This document shows positions 46,112 through 57,031 of a stretch of DNA of 64,000 nt, in pieces. Within the stretch, counting starts at the first letter, position 1, and the number at the start of each line of letters is the position of its first letter. Origin of the DNA: Mortierella hygrophila (lineage: Eukaryota; Mortierellomycota; Mortierellomycetes; Mortierellales; Mortierellaceae). The notes under the pieces were generated by a model. It ran no database searches, was not told the origin of the DNA, and worked only from the letters and a program-made list of their open reading frames with translations. A program made the position numbers and the translations under genes. The stretch is taken from the NCBI GenBank assembly GCA_015680625.1, contig JAAAXW010000003.1, positions 186,001-250,000 of the forward strand, read 5' to 3'.

Positions 46112-48047
46112 AAATAAGGATAAGAAGGTTGCCTCGAGGAAAGGGTGGAGGAGGAAGGTATGAGGCAAAGGCAAAGAAGAAGAAGGGAAAGAGGAAAGGG
46201 AGAAGGGCGTGAAAGAGAGAAGAACCGGAGAAGGAAAGAGAGAGAAAGGAGAGAGAGAAAGGAGGAAGAGAAAGAGAACGAGAAAGAGATCAAGAAAAAC
46301 AAAAGGGAAGAAAGACCAGGCAAGAAAGGGGTGCACTGCTGTGGAAAGGAAAAGAATAGTTATGGCAGTGATCATTCATGCAGTCTAGCTTATGAACAAA
46401 CAGACAGACAGAGACAGCTCACACACCCACCAGGGTTACCGACAATAATCAATAATGGACAGAAAAAAAGGTCTTCATCTCCCGGGAATGAAAATAATTC
46501 ACAAACACAAACACAAACACAAACACACACACACACAAACAACACAAATAAACTATCGCTATTTGTCCTTTCTCTGCTGATCCTCACTTGCCTTTGCTGG
46601 GTAATTAATAAAACAATGCAGACCAACCGATAAAAATAAATAGTTGCCAAACCAAGGAAATGAACGGACAGGTGGCAACTCTAATGACTCTCATCTTCTC
46701 TTCCTCTCCTCCGCTGAAAAACCATCTTCCAGAAGCACACCCATAGTTCAAACGGAAACCCTATTTTCCACATACACAAAAAAATGCTCATCTCTTAATT
46801 CTCTCGCTTTGCTCTTCTCTTTCTTACTGTATTTCGCCCTTTCTATGTTCTCGATCTTGACCTTTTTTCTCTCAACATCCCAACGCTCTGTATCTATTCC
46901 ATGGACGTTTCTCTCTCTCTCTTTTTCTCTCTTTCTCGTTCCTTGAATATTATTATTGTGTTCGCTGCATGTTAACTCTTGCAATGTATTATATCACAGC
47001 AATGAACTGAGCGAGAACGAGTCTACTTGTTGTAATAGCTTAGATGGCCCGTCAAAACACGGCCATTTCTTTACGGGACAAAAAGCTTCTTTCCTTCAAT
47101 TGCACCGGAGCACTGGCGCAACCCCACCCAGCGGAATATGATGGATTGTCCAATGTCAGAATGCATGGTCTTCATTCATATCCGCATATCTTTCTCTTCA
47201 CTCGGTTTTCCTGCCTTCCCGTTTTACTCTTCCTCATAATAACTTCCAATTTATCTTCCATCTACCACCTAGGCAACACAACATGCAAGCCTCGCTCTAC
47301 CTGAAGGGCTGCTGCCTGAAGCCAGTTCCCTTACCCACCCAGGAGGGTGGGTTCTCATCATTTTCATTTGTTTTCTTCGTGGTCTCGGAGTTTATGAATT
47401 ATTATTTTTCGCGCTGTGCCAATGAGCCAGATGTAGGTAAGCACGCTGTCCAACTAGAAAAATTGAAAACAAAAAAAAACAATACAATGGCTCCCGGCTC
47501 TTCCATCTATGTTTGCCAGATGAGTGCAACTGCTATTCATGGGCCGGCTCTGCCCTGGGAGAGATGCTCAGAAATATGAATGGTATGCCCATTGCAATGC
47601 TCACTTTTTTTTTCCTCTTCTATTCGATCCCTTTCCTATGGCCATGGGTATTTCTGATGTTTGGTGCTCTCATGAATAAATAGCATTCGAGATCCCACAT
47701 CTTTCAATGGTCTGCGGGAAAAAAACAACAAAATTGTCCGTTCTCACTTTCTCATTGCTTGCCCTATCTCGCTCCGCTAGACCAGAGGAATGACGTGCCG
47801 AAATTAGTCTTTGTTGAGGGTGCATTATGAAGATGTGTGTTTCTTGTCGGGTCTCTGATTGTGAAACACACACTGGCCTCCCCCTTCCATTTGCCAACCG
47901 CAAAACAATGGATCTGTGTGTATACTTTGTTTTTTTTATTAGTGGTAAAAGGGTAATAAGAAAAAGAAAAAAGAAAAAAAAAAAAAAAATCAAGGACAAG
48001 AAACACGAAGGGGTTATCGCAGGAGGAGGAAGAGGAACGATAAGCGT

Positions 48048-50198
48048 TTACAGATCAACGACCATGAGGGCAGACCCCCTCACCCTATAAACACCTAGCC
48101 GTTGAGCAAACCCTGCAAGACGATGTCCAAACCCCATGCTTCCCGTCGTCATGGACGATGTAGATGAGGACAGGTTGGATGTTGAAGATGAATAGGATGC
48201 CATCAAGAATGGTGGCGGAGACATGTTGGTATCGTTGTCTGGACTGGAGTTCATCTTGTCGAGGTGATATTGATGATGGTGCTGCTGTGTTGTGCTTTGT
48301 GCTCTGGAAAGGCTTGTGTCCTTTGTAAGGAGGAGTAAAGGAGTTGATACCGATCTGCGGTAGCCTGTTGTCTCGTCGTTATTGTTTTCGTTCTTGTGTC
48401 CTGATGCTGTTGAGGATGAAGAGCGAGATTTCTTTGATCGTCGATGGGATGAAGAAGGTGATTTGGAGTAGCCTCCATCATGGCGAATATCGTGTGAACT
48501 CTGTGTGCGACTGAGAGTCGGCCGGCGCTTGGAGAGCCCGTGGAGATCGAATTCAACCGTGCAGAGATCAGGGGTTGTCTCCTGGTCGTAGTCAGACCTG
48601 TTGTCTCGCGGTGTTGAATGTCTTCTGGGCTCGTCGGTCACTACTGAATCAGACTCGAGGTCCAAGGTCTCGATCGACACGCTCGACGGAACTCCTTGTA
48701 AAGCTTCCTCAAGGCTTTGCCCGTCGCCGCTGTTCTCGTTGCCATCGCCATCTCCACTGCTGCCAATGTACACGCTAGGCGAAGGAGAGATGGCTTCTGG
48801 GCAAGGCGAGAGGCACTCGGGAATGACGTTGGCGTCGTCGTCCACAGATCCAGTGGCAGCCGTCGAAAGCAGGGTTGAGAACTGCGGAGGAGGGGAGTAG
48901 TTGCGGTGCAAGAGCTCGTTGTTGACCCACATAGGCCGGACTCGGACAACTTCATTGACGATCCTGCTCTGCAACACCTGGGACTCCTTAGCGGCACTCC
49001 AGTAATGAACCCAGCTCAGACTGTGAAGACAGGGATCTTCTCTCAACTCTTGCTGCTGACGCGACTGGAGATTCTGTGGCTCGAACGAGTTGATGTACCG
49101 GATCTCGATCATCGGGTAAAGTCTCTCCATCGTCTCAAAGACCTGGCTGTACTGGGCCTGCTCGTCTGCAGAACCGACAAATACATACCCCACCACAGGG
49201 TCCACATTCCTGGACGGGTTATAGATGGACGACGACGCGGCGCTGGATGTCGAAGTCTTGCGGGCGTGTCCCATCACCATTCCTCCCTCGACCAACGCGT
49301 CATCTTCCTCCGGGGTTGTTGTCTCCTTTGCTGATGTGATCTTGGCACGAGACCCCTTGACGCGACCACGGTTGGCAGACTTGATCGCCAAGGTGGCAGG
49401 TCCCAATCGACTATCCTCTCCAGGTGGGATTTTGACAAAGTTGACCCAGCTTCCAAACCTAGACGCAGCAGTCTCGACATACTCCAATGAGGCAGGGGAC
49501 TCTGGTGCCGGATAGAGGTGGACCACAGGCATGTCCCACCATAAGGCCGTCTGTGTCAACCATTCGACGTGGCGCTCAAACGTGAGCTCGGAGTGGGTGT
49601 CGATGTGATGCGTGATGGTGATAGAGGGTATTGGTAGTGGTGACTGTTGTTGTGCTCGCTGTTGCCGTTGCTGCTGCTGTTGCTTTGTTAACGGCAGAGT
49701 CGAACCCTTTGGTTGCAGCCAAGAGTTGGAGAAGTAGCTGGGGTGATATTCCGGAAGTGCCTCTGAGCCCAATACTACTTGTTGCTGCTGCTGTTGTTGT
49801 TGCTGCTTCTTCGCCTGCTGCTTGAGTTGACGTCTTTCCGAGTCTTTGATACTGTTCTTGCGTTGAAAGTCCTTGATCCGCTTAATACTGTTGCTCACGC
49901 GGTTAATGCCGTTCCATGCAGGCTGCTGATTGTTGTCGTCCTCAAAAGTGGTCGAAGAAGAATGCTTCTGCTGCTGTTGTTGCGGCACAGTGGGTTGAGG
50001 TGGCAGGGGTCTTTGGACTGTTGAGACTGTGCCGGTGGCGCTGTTGCTATGATATTGTTGCTGCAAAAGATGAAGTCTGTGGGCCTCCTCCTCCTCTGCA
50101 AGGGCTGTCTCTACCACGTCGAGAGCATCGAAATTGGGCCTGTCCAGTCGATAAGGGTTTCGGAGCTGAAAGGGGGTTGATTGTTGTTTCATAGCCAT
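48048..50198 (-). CDS. Uncharacterised Gln/Ser-rich protein with a conserved-looking core
   Basis: Single exon, 716 residues from the ATG at 50198 (MAMKQQST); a second ATG at 50192 is equivalent. The upstream in-frame extension is pyrimidine-coded and left out. Residues 1-195 are Gln-rich with a basic SIKRIKDFQRKN segment. The core from about 200 to 440 is of normal composition with aromatic blocks: VEWLTQTALWWDMPVVHL, SWVNFVKIPPGED, VVGYVFVGSADEQAQYSQ, LYPMIEIRYINSF, LSWVHYWSAAKESQVLQ and RVRPMWVNNELL. The alternating strand/helix look suggests a folded alpha/beta domain, but I recognise no family. Residues 440-716 are Ser/Thr-rich and probably disordered. No signal peptide or membrane segment. 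Function unknown; the core is intact over a long frame, so the gene is likely real. Confidence 0.8.
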   Translation of the reverse strand: MAMKQQSTPFQLRNPYRLDRPNFDALDVVETALAEEEEAHRLHLLQQQYHSNSATGTVSTVQRPLPPQPTVPQQQQQKHSSSTTFEDDNNQQPAWNGINRVSNSIKRIKDFQRKNSIKDSERRQLKQQAKKQQQQQQQQQVVLGSEALPEYHPSYFSNSWLQPKGSTLPLTKQQQQQRQQRAQQQSPLPIPSITITHHIDTHSELTFERHVEWLTQTALWWDMPVVHLYPAPESPASLEYVETAASRFGSWVNFVKIPPGEDSRLGPATLAIKSANRGRVKGSRAKITSAKETTTPEEDDALVEGGMVMGHARKTSTSSAASSSIYNPSRNVDPVVGYVFVGSADEQAQYSQVFETMERLYPMIEIRYINSFEPQNLQSRQQQELREDPCLHSLSWVHYWSAAKESQVLQSRIVNEVVRVRPMWVNNELLHRNYSPPPQFSTLLSTAATGSVDDDANVIPECLSPCPEAISPSPSVYIGSSGDGDGNENSGDGQSLEEALQGVPSSVSIETLDLESDSVVTDEPRRHSTPRDNRSDYDQETTPDLCTVEFDLHGLSKRRPTLSRTQSSHDIRHDGGYSKSPSSSHRRSKKSRSSSSTASGHKNENNNDETTGYRRSVSTPLLLLTKDTSLSRAQSTTQQHHHQYHLDKMNSSPDNDTNMSPPPFLMASYSSSTSNLSSSTSSMTTGSMGFGHRLAGFAQRLGVYRVRGSALMVVDL

Positions 50199-52678
50199 GG
50201 GGCAAGTCAACAAAGAAATAAAGGAGGAAGGAGGGTGTTGTCGCTTTGTCGCGGTAGTAAGGAAGGAGGAAGAAGGGCGAACGGTAGATAGTAAGAACTT
50301 GGAATAAAGTAAAAACGTGAATGAAAGCAAAAAGATCGAAGGAGGTATGAGGAGAATAAATAGGATTGGTGAAAAGAAAAGAGGGAAGACAATGATAACC
50401 AGAAGGAGGGTAGCTACGTATAAAGCTTGTTTATTTGTTTGCTAGTTTGCTAATGGCTTCCAGCTGGTTTTTGGATTATGTCCAATTGGGCTAGCCATGG
50501 CTCTAATCGACCACTGACAGGATTGCAGGGAACCAACCCCACTTACACGACGACGACAGCAACGACGACAGCAACGACGACGCAAAAGGGTAGGCGGCTG
50601 ATATTGACTTTTTCTCATTCCGTATTCCCACCTCGCCTGAAAATGAAACTGTTGCTCGTGATCATGACATTGACCGTTGACCGTTGATCAAATCCAACGC
50701 CATTTTCGGCGACCACATCCGTTTGGGAAACTATCAACGAGCGTTATGTTTAGAGTCTGTAACCCGAAAGTAAGAATGGATGGATGTGATGGTAGGCGAC
50801 GACATACCCTACGTCAGATCCACATCGATGGTTAAAAAAGCAATTGTCTTGGACATCAAGGCTGTGTACACGCCATCCCCTTATTCTTTTAGTCTAATCG
50901 AGGAAGCAGAGGAGACGAAAGGGCCAAATGCCGAGGGCGTCTGAATTGCACGGGCCTGTTCCAAACCCAACCAAGGTCTCTGATGAAAAAGAAGATAAAA
51001 GGACGTAAAGAAAGGTGGGCTGTAGGCTGTGGCACCGGGGGGAATGAAAAGTAGAGAGGGTGAAAGGGTAATATGATTTGGCCGTAAGGTTCAAGGGTGG
51101 CATTATCCAATCGCTGTCGTTCCAGCACTCGATTCTTTCTCTTCTGCGTTTTTTGTGTGCCATGCACAACGTCGACTTTTAGGTACCTTTTCTTCTTGCA
51201 TGTCGAATTGGTATGTTTTCTGTCACAAGGACAGTGAGTAGAAAAAAAATGTTTGACAAGGGGTAGATGAGCCCTTTTTTTTTTTTTTTTTTTTGCCGTG
51301 GTAGACTATTTGGCCCTTTTGTCGCCAAGACTTTGAGGGAAGGGATAACAGAGTGAGAGTTTGATAGAAATGAAGGATAAGGATCACCAAGCGCAGAACA
51401 TTCGTGAAGTAAAGCAGCGAGACAGAAGAGTAACGAAAAGGTAAAGAAAAAGGAGGGAGGGAAGAATGGGTTGCGTTCTGAGCAAATTTTTGTTCGTTTG
51501 TTGTTGTGTTGTTGTTTTGTTGATATCGTCGTTGTTAGCTTTTCTCATAAGGCTCTTGACCAATGACTCGCGAGAAGACATCCCTTCTCTTTCACACTCT
51601 CGACGAGAGAACAAACTTCTCATGTAAGGGTACCTTCCTTTATTCTGTAGCGTGGACACCGGGACGATTACCGAGACGACATGTACAACGAAACTGAGTT
51701 TTGCTGCGTCTGATTATTTTCCGTCGGCTTCATGCCATGTATGACATATCCAATGTGGCGACCAACCATCTAGATTGATAAAACATAAAATTTGGAGTGA
51801 TGTTCTTGGCATGCAAGGACGCGCCCAAGGTTCTGTTCCGGATGTGAGCACCCCGTCCCTCTTCTGTCGATCAAGAGTCGCAAATACTCAATGGGCATAA
51901 GTGCATGGCTGTAGTTTGACTCAAGTTAAGAGAGAGAGTGTGAGTGAGTAATGGATTCGAGGGAGAAAGGAAATGGTTGAGAAGGCAGGCCAGAGTTGGC
52001 TCTGGGTAAGGTCCCAACTATTTTATATTGTTCCAACAGCCTTCCTTCTCCCATCAGCATCCCCACCCCTACTTCCTTTGCTTGAGCCTTTTTTACTTGT
52101 TTGTTCACTCATTGAACTCATTCGTTGTCTTTTGTCTTTCTTCATTCCTTCTTTGTTCATCACCGACTCATCTCTTTCCTTCTCTCTTTCTCTATTTCTC
52201 TCTACTTACCTTCTTGCTTCTTCGTCGTCTTGCTCTCGTTCTTTCATTCTTTCTGCACGCGCACTTCCTCTCTCTTCCTCCTTCCACTCTCTCTCCTCCT
52301 TCTTTTGGCATTCCCAGCAAAACCGGCAAACACCAAATTTTCCTTTCTTGTGTTCCTTGCCTGCGCCACTTTCCCCCTTTATTCTTCTACCTGTCTACTT
52401 TCACATCCCCTGCACACCTTTTCACGTCCCATTCTTTGACACCTCCGCCCCCACTAGATATACAACCACTCCACTAGACACATTTTCAGGAACAATCAAC
52501 CAAATATCCTCACCCTTGATCACCACCCACTCGCGACTGTCATCCATCAGCATAGCCACACTACGCCGTATTATATACAGCCCCAACCCTTTCAACAACA
52601 CCCTTTTGTGGCTCCTCCCTTTCCCTTCGCACCACACCAACTTGCCAGGAGTGATACTCCTCTGATCCAGCCAACTCG
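50199..52678. other. 2.5 kb spacer between divergent genes
   Basis: Must hold promoters for the orphan gene (minus) and the Zn2Cys6 gene (plus). A poly(T) run lies near 51278-51294 and a CT-rich leader-like block at 52130-52400. Short open frames without recognisable content. Confidence 0.5.
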
Positions 52679-55600
52679 ATGTTCTATTCCCCTGCACAGT
52701 CGCAAGTGTACCCCTCCCAGGACGACGACGATGCGCTCTGGTAACGATTCAAACAACACATGCTTCAAAAGAGGAGACGAACGAATTAAAATCGCCGCTC
52801 TTTTTTTTTTTTGGTCTCTTCTGCTCTAAAATTTTTGAAGGTTATTTTGTCCCATCTCGGATGCTGCTTCCGAACTCTTCTCTGTAACCTCGTGGGCGTT
52901 CCCCTTCTCTTTCCCTGAGATTTTTTTTTTTTTTTTTCATTTCATTTTGTAGACTGAACTGAACTGAACTGACTGGCATGCCATACTTATTATTCCTCGA
53001 ATACAATCTCATAGGGAGAGTCCTGCACCAGAGAACACATCAAGACCATCGTCTCCTTCCCCAGCGCCCAACAAAGACAAATCAACAGCATCCAAAAAAG
53101 ACGCCCCTCCAAAACGTATCCGCATCTCCATAGCCTGCGTCAGTTGTCGACACAAGAAAATCAAGTGTGATGGTCAAGTCCCTTGCTCCCACTGTGTAAA
53201 ATCCGCGGGCAAATGTGTCTATCCCGTAGCCACCAAGCCTGTCAACCATCAATATGTCGAGACACTTGAGAACCGTCTAAAGAGTGTCGAGTTGCATCTG
53301 AAGGAGCTTTTGACCAAGGGTACAAGAGGGGCATCCAGTGACAGCAATCCTGAACATCAACAACAACAAATTTACATCACGGCCGATTCTCAATCTTCCA
53401 GCACACATGGCTCTCGACCTGCATCACACTATATCCCTCTTGCCGCCAAACCTTCCCTTCCCATCTCAAGACGCCCCACTGGTCGTTCCTCCTCCTCACT
53501 CCTCGAACTAACTCCAAGACTCACCGATGATACCAACTTGTCAACACAGTCGGGTTCCCTTACCAAGAGTGGAGACCGCACAGACAGCGGCGGTGCCGAC
53601 ATTAACGTGGCCGAAACCTGCTCTATGGAGGTACTAGAGATCTTGCTGGGTAACCTCAAGGTCGAGCGGGACGGCACAGCAAAGTTCCTGCCAGGATTGA
53701 TGCAGCAGCATGAAGAGTCGTACGCCCAAGCACGGACATACAGCAAGCCAGGACCACCAGGTCTGTCACCCATGGCGGACATTCCCATCCTCGACTGGGA
53801 GTCAACAGAGTTGCCAAAGCCGTACACTCTCCCCACCAGCCTTCTTTCGCCCAAAGCCATCAACGCCCTGATCGACCTCTACTTTAAGAGTGTACACACT
53901 TTTCTGCCGATTCTCCACAAGCCTAGTTTCTTGACGTTGTGCCAGGAAGGAGAGTTTCGGGTCCCGCCGTTCTTGTTGATGGCCATGTGTGCGGTCGCGT
54001 CCTGTCATGCCAACGAGGTCGAGCTGGAGGAGATTGCCAAGGTTGACAGCTTCAAGAGCCACCATGTCCTCTTTGATTACGCGCGGTCCTTGATGGATAC
54101 CTACTTGGATGTACCTCGACTCAGTACACTCCAGGGTCTGCTTCTTCTCACCTACTACCAAGTCAAGGTCAAGCGGACCGGGCAATATTTCCGAGTTCGG
54201 TCGTACCTTGGTTTGGCGGTTCATATGGCGCTGGATATGGGACTTGCTCGGGACTTTTATGTTCACGTTGAGGAATCGGAATCGTCGTCAGTCTTCGACA
54301 ACGTTCTTGGACACTCCAACTCAGTCTCTACAACAATATCGTCCTCGACACTCGCTCAACGATTGGGACCTGACAACGACGCACTAAAGTCCAAGGTAGA
54401 CAAGGCCAGGTGGACGGTCACCCAGCAGGAGCGCCATTTGACGTGGCTGGGCTGTTACTTCTTGGACGGGATCATCAGCAGTTTGGCGGGCCAGGAATAT
54501 TGTGTAGCTCATGGTCAGCTCGAGACAAGGAAGCTGATCCGGGCTGCCAATGCCACAGCAGACACGGCACAGGCCGCAACGCTGATCTTTTGGTTCGTGC
54601 ATCTGGACCTGGTCAAGCAGAGGCGCCGGATATCGGAGATGTATCGTGCCCTGTCGCTGTCGCCTCATCGGAGCCATGATGCAGCCATCATCTCCTCGAT
54701 CGCAGAAAGCACAGAGATGCGGTCCATCGAGCATGCGCTTGACACCTGGCTGACAACCCTCCCTGTCCACCTCATCTATCCGGAACGGAAACCGACCGCG
54801 TGCCAAAACGGAGTCTTTCCCGAATCTAGTCTCCCATCGTATTACACTCTCTACCTGCACCGGTTCTACTACAGCCACGAGTTGCTCCTCTACCGGCCCC
54901 TGATCACCCTTACCGCCTATCAGGGTGACCTCTCTGACTTCAAGTCTCCCCTCAGCAAATGTGCTCGTGCGGCCGCAATGCTGACAGAGATTGGGGAGAT
55001 CATCTTCCAGAACTACCGGTGGCCATGGCCTGGCTGTGGCCTGTTTGGATACCACATGATCCAGGCGATCGAGATCCATATCTTGTTGATGGTCAATTAT
55101 GGCAAGACAGACACACAGGAGTTGTTCTACAAGACTATGGGCTTGCTCAAGGGATTCGTCAGTCTCGCTAAGCTGCCCGAGCTGGAGAAGGCGGTCCTCT
55201 CGATGGAGCAGATGGTAACCGGGTACATTATGAACCCTGAGAGTGTGTCGTCTCTTCACTGGTCCAACAACAGCAACACCCCGGGGTCTGTCCTCCAACG
55301 CTACCACCAGCTCCAACAACACCAGGAAGTCGCTAATCCTGACAACGGCGGTAACAATGTGATGTCACTTTTGGAACAGAGCAGCCTGGAGCAGACCCCA
55401 GCGTCATCGGACTACAGCTCCATGGGTCCCATGTCTATGTCGCCTATCACTCCAGCCATCAGCCATCTTATGCAGCAACACCTCCACATGGATCCTCAAC
55501 AACGGTCGCAACTGAATAGTCCGCTCATGAGCAGCAGAAGTGCCGCCACCAATATCTATGCACCACTTGCAGGAGTAAACATGGTCTACAGCTCTCTCAC

Positions 55601-56718
55601 CGGCGCCGCCAATTCACTGACCGGCGCTGTAGACCTTCTTCAAAACAATCACCACAACGGACAGGACTACGGAATACACGGCGCAAACGCAACAGGAGGT
55701 CTCGACGGCGCTACGCCCGCTAACGACGCACGATCCCATGCAGCATCATCGCCCATCTCGTCCTTCCTCTACAACATGGACACGCCCACACCCATGTCGC
55801 TGTACCACCAATCTGCTCAGGATATGTTGCCCTACACCAACTACCTCGCTTCTGGAAATCCCGGTGTCGATGACCTTGTCGATTTCGAATCCATGGTCTC
55901 CCCGCCTCCACCCTCTTCCACTCCTCTCCCCGGAAACCTTCTTCCGACTCCAGGGCTTAGATCCTCCCTCCCGCCCCCTACAGGCGTCCCTTCTCCCCGA
56001 GATCAGGACAACTACAACAGCAACAACCAACGCACAGTCACCTTCCTGGCGCCCCCAAAACCCCCCAAACGCATCCACCACCAGTTCACAGGCAGCACAA
56101 ACTCCTCTAGCAAGAGCCAATCCCAGAGACCCCCCGTCCCCAAGAAACCCAGCCGACTGATGAGTACCATCGGTGGCAACACCTCTTGGATCTCGCCTTC
56201 GACACCGTACCCCAGCAATATGAACCCTTCTTATCTCGACAACCCTCATCCACCATCACACTATAGCAACAGCGGCAACGGCCATGGTCGATATATGAGG
56301 GATAATCATAACGGCGACGATGGCTCCGCAGCTACAGACTCCACACCTTTATTGGCTGGTCAACCAGCCCCTCCAGTTTCACGACGACCACTGAGGGTCT
56401 TGCAGGCGCAGACCCAACTCTATGGCCTTGGAGTTCTCCAGAACCCCTATGATGGCTCGAACGAGAAGGCGGGTGATGAGGTGGATCCTACGGGCGACGG
56501 GTTCGATGCCGACCAATACGCCATCAACATCATGTGTAAGTTTATCTGTTGTCTGCATGCTGTCTGTTTTCTGTCAAATCGCAGAGAATTAACCAATCCG
56601 AACCAATCCGTTTTGTGTGTTTTATGCCATCCTTCCTTCCCTTCTTTGATTAGCAGATCCTCATATCAGCAACAAAGTCTTGCACCACAGCCGCGCCGGC
56701 AGGAGTCAAGTTCTCTAA
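52679..56718 (+). CDS. Zn2Cys6 fungal transcription factor with middle homology region
   Basis: Three exons, 52679-52740, 53015-56535 and 56654-56718, give 1215 residues. The Zn2Cys6 cluster has Cys at 62, 65, 72, 78, 81 and 88 (CVSCRHKKIKCDG...), the exact C-x2-C-x6-C-x5-C-x2-C-x6-C spacing, followed by a short coiled-coil (YVETLENRLKSVELHLKEL) for dimerisation. A fungal-specific transcription factor domain follows from about 290: DLYFKSVHTFLPILHKPSF, LLLTYYQVK, YFRVRSYLGLAVHMALDMG, HLTWLGCYFLDGIISSL. The C-terminal third is Ser/Pro/Asn-rich. Nuclear activator or repressor of metabolic genes, targets unknown. The last intron ends in TAGCAG, a tandem acceptor that would swap Ser-Asp for Tyr, a one-residue difference. 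The N-terminal exon is only 62 bases, supported by the W codon completed across the junction. Confidence 0.9.
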
Positions 56719-56733
56719 GGATATCATACATCC

Positions 56734-56736
<3 letters not shown>

Positions 56737-56775
<39 letters not shown>
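56737..56775 (+). repeat. (CT)n microsatellite in the 3' UTR of the Zn2Cys6 gene
   Basis: Nearly pure CT run of about 39 bases starting 18 bases after the stop codon. Confidence 0.9.
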
Positions 56776-56778
<3 letters not shown>

Positions 56779-56914
56779 TCGATTACGCCACTCTTTCATT
56801 CTTGTCTTCTTCCTATTATTCTTTCGTCTTTTTTCGCTAGTTTTGTACTTGTTCTTTCGTCCTCTTTTACACCATGTACCATATCCAACGATTCTCATTG
56901 ATGCCATCTCATAA

Positions 56915-56920
56915 AATAAA
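56915..56920 (+). terminator. Candidate polyadenylation signal AATAAA (Zn2Cys6 gene)
   Basis: Exact AATAAA about 200 bases after the stop, in the 313-base gap before the convergent ferredoxin gene ends. Confidence 0.45.
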
Positions 56921-57031
56921 CGGGCTTGCACACTAATAGACATATTCTCCGTTTTTGTTTTGTCGTGGGTTTCTTTTATCTTGCCAAAAAAAGCTAATGT
57001 ACATGTAGTTTCCCATATTGTTATACTTTTG

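Larger units (their letters stand above)
40994..48047. other. 7 kb stretch without a convincing gene
   Basis: Upstream of the chitin synthase and downstream of the orphan minus-strand gene. 41000-41700 is GA-rich on the plus strand (CT-rich on the chitin synthase strand), fitting its leader. The rest alternates purine- and pyrimidine-rich blocks with (CT)n, GAAT and GAATGGAG repeats. Two long open frames (43054-43986 minus and 45074-45832 plus) have compositions of translated CT/GA repeats and no motif. A short inverted repeat (AGTTGCCA / TGGCAACT) lies near 46640-46680. No tRNA, rRNA or transposon recognised. Confidence 0.5.

Noticed and set aside
47283..47579. 98-codon open frame with a possible small protein
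   Set aside because: No family, no leader or splice context, and composition unlike the real genes here.
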